From Pseudomonadota bacterium (GTDB lineage: Bacteria; Pseudomonadota; Alphaproteobacteria; UBA9655), in NCBI GenBank assembly GCA_021809225.1, contig JAKBAL010000063.1:1-8679 (forward strand): a stretch of DNA of 8,679 nucleotides, in the 5' to 3' direction. Numbering within the stretch: the first letter of the stretch is position 1; each line of letters begins with the position of its first letter. Shown here piece by piece: positions 6,515 to 8,679 of the stretch. A program made the position numbers and the translations under genes. Below the pieces are notes generated by a model. That model was not told the DNA's origin. It ran no database searches and was given only the letters and a program-made list of their open reading frames with translations.

Positions 6515-7429
6515 TTAGTTTGGGGAGATAGCTTTTTCTATCCAGGGTTTTAAAATTCCCAATAGAATGATGAACAAAATTGGCCAAAATAAAAGAAACA
6601 ACAAAAAATAAAAAACGGTAAGGCCAGCTATTGGAAAGGAGGTTTTGCGAATCCACTGATGCACGATGCCAAGGCCAACGAGAAAGAAAGGTAAGAGGAG
6701 AACACACGTAGCATTTTTGCCTAAAAGTTCAAGAGAACCCACTCCAATCGCCGAAAGAAGGATTGAAAGTCCGAAAAGAATTAAAAAGCTTTTAGGGACA
6801 TTAATATTGTCGAGAGAGGGAGAAGGACGTAAGTTTCGTTGGAATCGACTCAGAAGGCCTTGGGCGATCGCTCCATTGATGAGTATCATTAAAGCCCAAG
6901 AGAAGGCAAAAAAGCCGGGTAAAAAAGGAAAAAGACTAATTAAGAGAGGTTCAACATCCTTGGCATGGCCTTGAGGATCAAAAGCTTTAAGAAGGGTTTT
7001 AACAAGTATTTGTAAATTCCCACCTTGCGTCAAATAAAGATAAATCCCTAAAGCCAGAATCATAACGATGCCAGAAATAAGGGTAAGGTCTCTTAAAAGC
7101 AGGGAAGATGGATACCAAGCAATTTTTCCTAAAGGTTTTTTGCGATTTAAAAGGGCTCGATTAATCAAAAGTGTGGGCCCTAGGACGGTCAAAACAACGA
7201 ATACAGAAGCGGTAATGGGCCCTTCAAGAAGAAGCATAAAAAAAGTTGCCAGGAGGCCTGCCCCATAAAGCGGCCGCAATCCCAATCCAAGTCCGATAAG
7301 AAAAAGAGGAAGAGCTGCAAGATTAGAAATAAGTGCAAGCCCAGGAAGAGGAAACATGTGCAAAAGGAAAAGGGTGGCACTTAAAAGGCCACCCAGGACA
7401 GTGATGACGGCTGTAGTCGAATTATTCAT
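6515..7429 (-). CDS. DUF2232 (YybS-like) integral membrane protein
   Basis: This 304-residue protein is very hydrophobic, with about eight predicted membrane segments. These include the N-terminal pair at about 6-50, a run at 52-90, and C-terminal segments between about 215 and 300. It ends with a short charged tail (KPWIEKAISPN). Size, topology and position between rpsR and rplI match the DUF2232 family, which sits in this operon in many alphaproteobacteria and, as YybS, near rplI in Firmicutes. Its function is not established; a transport or membrane-organisation role is guesswork. The gap from the rpsR stop is 6 bases. The Shine-Dalgarno-like AAGGA (7437-7433) overlaps that stop codon and is only 3 bases from the ATG, which suggests coupled translation. 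A 66-bp gap separates it from rplI. Confidence 0.78.
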   Translation of the reverse strand: MNNSTTAVITVLGGLLSATLFLLHMFPLPGLALISNLAALPLFLIGLGLGLRPLYGAGLLATFFMLLLEGPITASVFVVLTVLGPTLLINRALLNRKKPLGKIAWYPSSLLLRDLTLISGIVMILALGIYLYLTQGGNLQILVKTLLKAFDPQGHAKDVEPLLISLFPFLPGFFAFSWALMILINGAIAQGLLSRFQRNLRPSPSLDNINVPKSFLILFGLSILLSAIGVGSLELLGKNATCVLLLPFFLVGLGIVHQWIRKTSFPIAGLTVFYFLLFLLFWPILFIILLGILKPWIEKAISPN

Positions 7430-7435
7430 TATTCC

Positions 7436-7678
7436 TTAGTCAAGCACGTAAGGCATCAAAGATAAAAACCGTGCGCGCTTAATGGCCTGAGCCAATTCAC
7501 GTTGTTTCTTCTGAGAAACGGCCGTAATACGGCTAGGGATAATTTTGCCTCTTTCGGTTGTGAACTTTTGCAAAAGCTTAACGTCTTTGTAATCAATTGC
7601 AATTGCATCAGGCCCTGAAAAAGGACATGTTTTGCGTCGGCGAAAGAAAGGCTTACGGACAGTGGGAACGGAACTCAT
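7436..7678 (-). CDS. rpsR: 30S ribosomal protein S18
   Basis: This 80-residue protein forms a heterodimer with S6 and binds the central domain of 16S rRNA. The alphaproteobacterial signature CPFSGPDA occurs near the N-terminus. It is followed by [26 protein letters not shown] and [16 protein letters not shown], the core RNA-binding helices. A single Cys (residue 18) is present, so this is not the four-cysteine zinc-binding form. The ATG overlaps the rpsF stop in ATGA, and a strong AAGGAG (7691-7686) lies 7 bases upstream. Confidence 0.97.
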   Translation of the reverse strand: MSSVPTVRKPFFRRRKTCPFSGPDAIAIDYKDVKLLQKFTTERGKIIPSRITAVSQKKQRELAQAIKRARFLSLMPYVLD

Positions 7679-8076
7679 TCTTTTTCTCCTTCTCCAACAA
7701 AAGGTTCAAACTCTTCTTTTTCTCCAAAGGATTCATAGCGACGATCCCGGCTTTGCTTGCTTTGCATCAAAGGTGATGGTTCGGGGTCCAGCTTGTCAAC
7801 CTTAAGGGTTAAAAACCGCAAGATGTCTTCATTAAGGCCCATTTGCCTTTCCATTTCTTTTACGGCTGCAGGGGGAGCATCAATATTAAAAAGGACAAAG
7901 TGTCCTTTGCGATTTTTTTTGATGCTGTAGGCGAGAGTTCGGAGACCACAAAATTCAGTTTTAGTCACTTCCCCCTCACCTTGGCTGAGGATATCTGTTA
8001 AATTCGCAGCAATAGATTCAACTTGGGTAGCTGAAATCTCTTGTCGTGCGATAAAGACCGTTTCATAAAACGACAT
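7675..8076 (-). CDS. rpsF: 30S ribosomal protein S6
   Basis: This 133-residue protein has a ferredoxin-like fold (about 1-97) with N-terminal [15 protein letters not shown]. It has the core [17 protein letters not shown] (44-60) and the strand [12 protein letters not shown]. The tail from about residue 98 is charged and finally very acidic (EKEEFEPF...EGEKE), as in many S6 proteins, where glutamates can be added in some species. It is the first gene of the operon. GGAG (8088-8085) lies 8 bases before the ATG, and a leader hairpin upstream fits S6:S18 autoregulation. Confidence 0.96.
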   Translation of the reverse strand: MSFYETVFIARQEISATQVESIAANLTDILSQGEGEVTKTEFCGLRTLAYSIKKNRKGHFVLFNIDAPPAAVKEMERQMGLNEDILRFLTLKVDKLDPEPSPLMQSKQSRDRRYESFGEKEEFEPFVGEGEKE

Positions 8077-8107
8077 AAATATAACTCCATTTGGCTAATC
8101 GTGAGAG

Positions 8108-8140
8108 GCCCAATGCCTTACACAAACCGGCATTGCCGGC
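8108..8140 (-). promoter_or_regulatory. Candidate S6:S18 ribosomal protein leader in the rpsF 5' UTR
   Basis: Read on the minus strand, a lower stem GCC/GGC (8140-8138 with 8110-8108) and a two-base GG bulge support an upper 7-bp stem. The upper stem is CAAUGCC/GGCAUUG (8135-8129 with 8117-8111) around an 11-base loop GGUUUGUGUAA. The stem-loop boundary reads CCGGU...AAGGC, like the CCGGUGGCGAAGGC segment of the 16S rRNA central domain near the S6:S18 site. A published leader class upstream of rpsF binds the S6:S18 complex to repress its own operon. The position, 32 bases before the rpsF start, fits. A competing hairpin ccggc/gccgg (8127-8139) overlaps it and cannot form at the same time. Confidence 0.68.
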
Positions 8141-8167
8141 AAAGAGTGATTCCTTTATTAAAGGAGA

Positions 8168-8196
8168 TGTTTAAGAAATGCAAGCTACTCTGTAAA
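8168..8196 (-). promoter_or_regulatory. Candidate rpsF operon promoter
   Basis: On the minus strand TTTACA (8196-8191, five of six matches to the -35 consensus) is followed after 17 bases by TAAACA (8173-8168, a weak -10). Transcription would start near 8160, upstream of the leader hairpin. An alternative pairing, TTGCAT with TAATAA slightly downstream, is no better. The location is sensible but the -10 match is poor. Confidence 0.3.
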
Positions 8197-8275
8197 ATTC
8201 ACAGAGGATAAGTGGAGAAAAACATCCAGAAGATCTTTCATCTTTCTTGACTTCGCTTTATGAGGTGTGCATTAA

Positions 8276-8324
8276 CTAAATCGTATTAAACAATGGAGAG
8301 GGTCATGTGCATTTTACGATTTAG
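8276..8324. repeat. 10-bp inverted repeat upstream of the TrpX-like gene
   Basis: ctaaatcgta (8276-8285) and tacgatttag (8315-8324) are perfect reverse complements separated by 29 bases, ending 57 bases before the ATG. It could be a pair of operator half-sites or the stem of a leader RNA. No T-run follows, so a terminator is unlikely. The function is unknown. Confidence 0.5.
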
Positions 8325-8381
8325 AAGCGGGAACACAAGAAATATTAGCTTTTTGGACCCACTTATAAATAGGATTTCATT

Positions 8382-8679
8382 ATGTCGAATGCGAACAGTG
8401 TAAAGAAGGCACTTAACACTCTTCTTCTCTCTCTCTCTCTGAATTACAGTTCTTTAGCAGATTCCCCTCCCAAGCAGATTGCCATTACTCAGTATGTTGA
8501 GCATGTGGCAGCCGACGCTGTGCGCCAAGGGCTTTTGGATGAATTGGCAAAAAAGGGTTACCAGGAGGGTAAAAACCTAACCGTTAATTTTGAAAATGCT
8601 CAAGGCAATGCGGCCACAGCCAGTCAAATTGCCCGTAAGTTTATTGGCCTTAAGCCAGACGTGATTGTGGCGATTACCA
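8382..8679 (+). CDS. ABC transporter substrate-binding protein, TrpX-type (partial)
   Basis: Only the first 99 codons are in the window; the gene runs off the right edge. Residues 1-26 form a signal peptide: Lys8 and Lys9, the core LNTLLLSLSL, and a cleavage site after SSLA. The mature part begins DSPPKQIAITQYVEH, then GLLDELAKKGYQEGKNL, NFENAQGN, ASQIARKF and KPDVIVAIT. That order is characteristic of the ABC_sub_bind (PF04392) periplasmic proteins, some of which (TrpX) bind tryptophan or tyrosine for uptake with a TrpY/TrpZ-like permease and ATPase. The ligand cannot be told from this fragment. AGGA lies 7 bases before the ATG. The reading frame passes through a (CT)7 tract and is intact as given. 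It is transcribed divergently from rpsF. Confidence 0.88.
   Translation, partial: MSNANSVKKALNTLLLSLSLNYSSLADSPPKQIAITQYVEHVAADAVRQGLLDELAKKGYQEGKNLTVNFENAQGNAATASQIARKFIGLKPDVIVAIT
8427..8440 (+). repeat. (CT)7 microsatellite inside the signal-peptide coding region
   Basis: Seven uninterrupted CT units, preceded by cttctt, encode the hydrophobic LLLSLSL core of the signal peptide. Loss or gain of one unit would shift the frame about 16-20 codons after the start. In the state given here the frame is open into the mature protein. Confidence 0.85.

Larger units (their letters stand above)
8077..8381. other. Divergent regulatory region between rpsF and the TrpX-like gene
   Basis: This 305-bp stretch has no convincing gene. 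From the rpsF side it contains the ribosome-binding site, the S6:S18 leader hairpin, a 6-bp hairpin tccttt-att-aaagga (8151-8165), a candidate rpsF promoter and a 6-bp hairpin ctctgt/acagag (8188-8206). Toward the other gene come a 10-bp inverted repeat and the Shine-Dalgarno AGGA (8371-8374), 7 bases before the plus-strand ATG. I could not fix a clear promoter for the plus-strand gene: TATAAA at 8364-8369 lacks a -35 box, and TTGACT at 8247-8252 lacks a good -10. Confidence 0.6.

Noticed and set aside
8293..8403. A 36-codon open frame that could be a leader peptide upstream of the TrpX-like gene
   Set aside because: It has no proper Shine-Dalgarno site, no run of Trp or Tyr codons and no attenuator after it. 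It overlaps the real start codon by chance.
8382..8450. Apparent frameshift at the CT tract, which would make the substrate-binding gene a pseudogene
   Set aside because: Careful base counting shows the ATG at 8382 and the mature domain at 8451 onward are in the same frame, with no stop between them.

Overview
The window looks like a low-to-moderate G+C alphaproteobacterial chromosome, probably a host-associated lineage of the Holosporales/Rickettsiales kind. Three things point that way: the gene order rpsF-rpsR-DUF2232-rplI-dnaB-alr-mlaE, an alpha-type S18 sequence, and dispersed repeats that begin cgtcattgcgag and end gcaatccag. The genus assignment is inference; the gene identities below are much firmer.

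Layout. Positions 1-295 are intergenic. They hold three copies of the dispersed repeat (two direct, one inverted with a different core), a small perfect hairpin, and a long hairpin just past the stop codon of the next gene. Positions 296-2212 (minus strand) encode a large, unrecognised exported protein with a signal peptide, a lysine-rich linker and a C-terminal segment that resembles the HicA/YcfA RNA-binding toxin fold. This is the most novel item here. Positions 2225-2361 separate it from the main operon and carry its probable promoter.

Positions 2362-8076 (all minus strand) are one compact housekeeping operon, transcribed rpsF, rpsR, a DUF2232 membrane protein, rplI, dnaB, alr, mlaE. Most junctions overlap or nearly abut: 4 nt for rpsF/rpsR, a 6-nt gap for rpsR/DUF2232, 8 nt for dnaB/alr and 1 nt for alr/mlaE. 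It couples ribosomal proteins S6, S18 and L9 to the replicative helicase, D-alanine supply for the cell wall and an outer-membrane lipid-transport permease. The only long internal gap, between rplI and dnaB, contains an 8-bp tandem repeat that also supplies the rplI stop codon, plus an inverted, degenerate relative of the same repeat beside dnaB.

Positions 8077-8381 form a divergent regulatory region. The rpsF side has a hairpin that fits the S6:S18 autoregulatory leader and resembles part of 16S rRNA. The other side has a 10-bp inverted repeat. From 8382 to the window edge (plus strand) runs the start of a TrpX-type ABC transporter substrate-binding protein whose signal peptide is encoded across a (CT)7 microsatellite, a possible phase-variation site.
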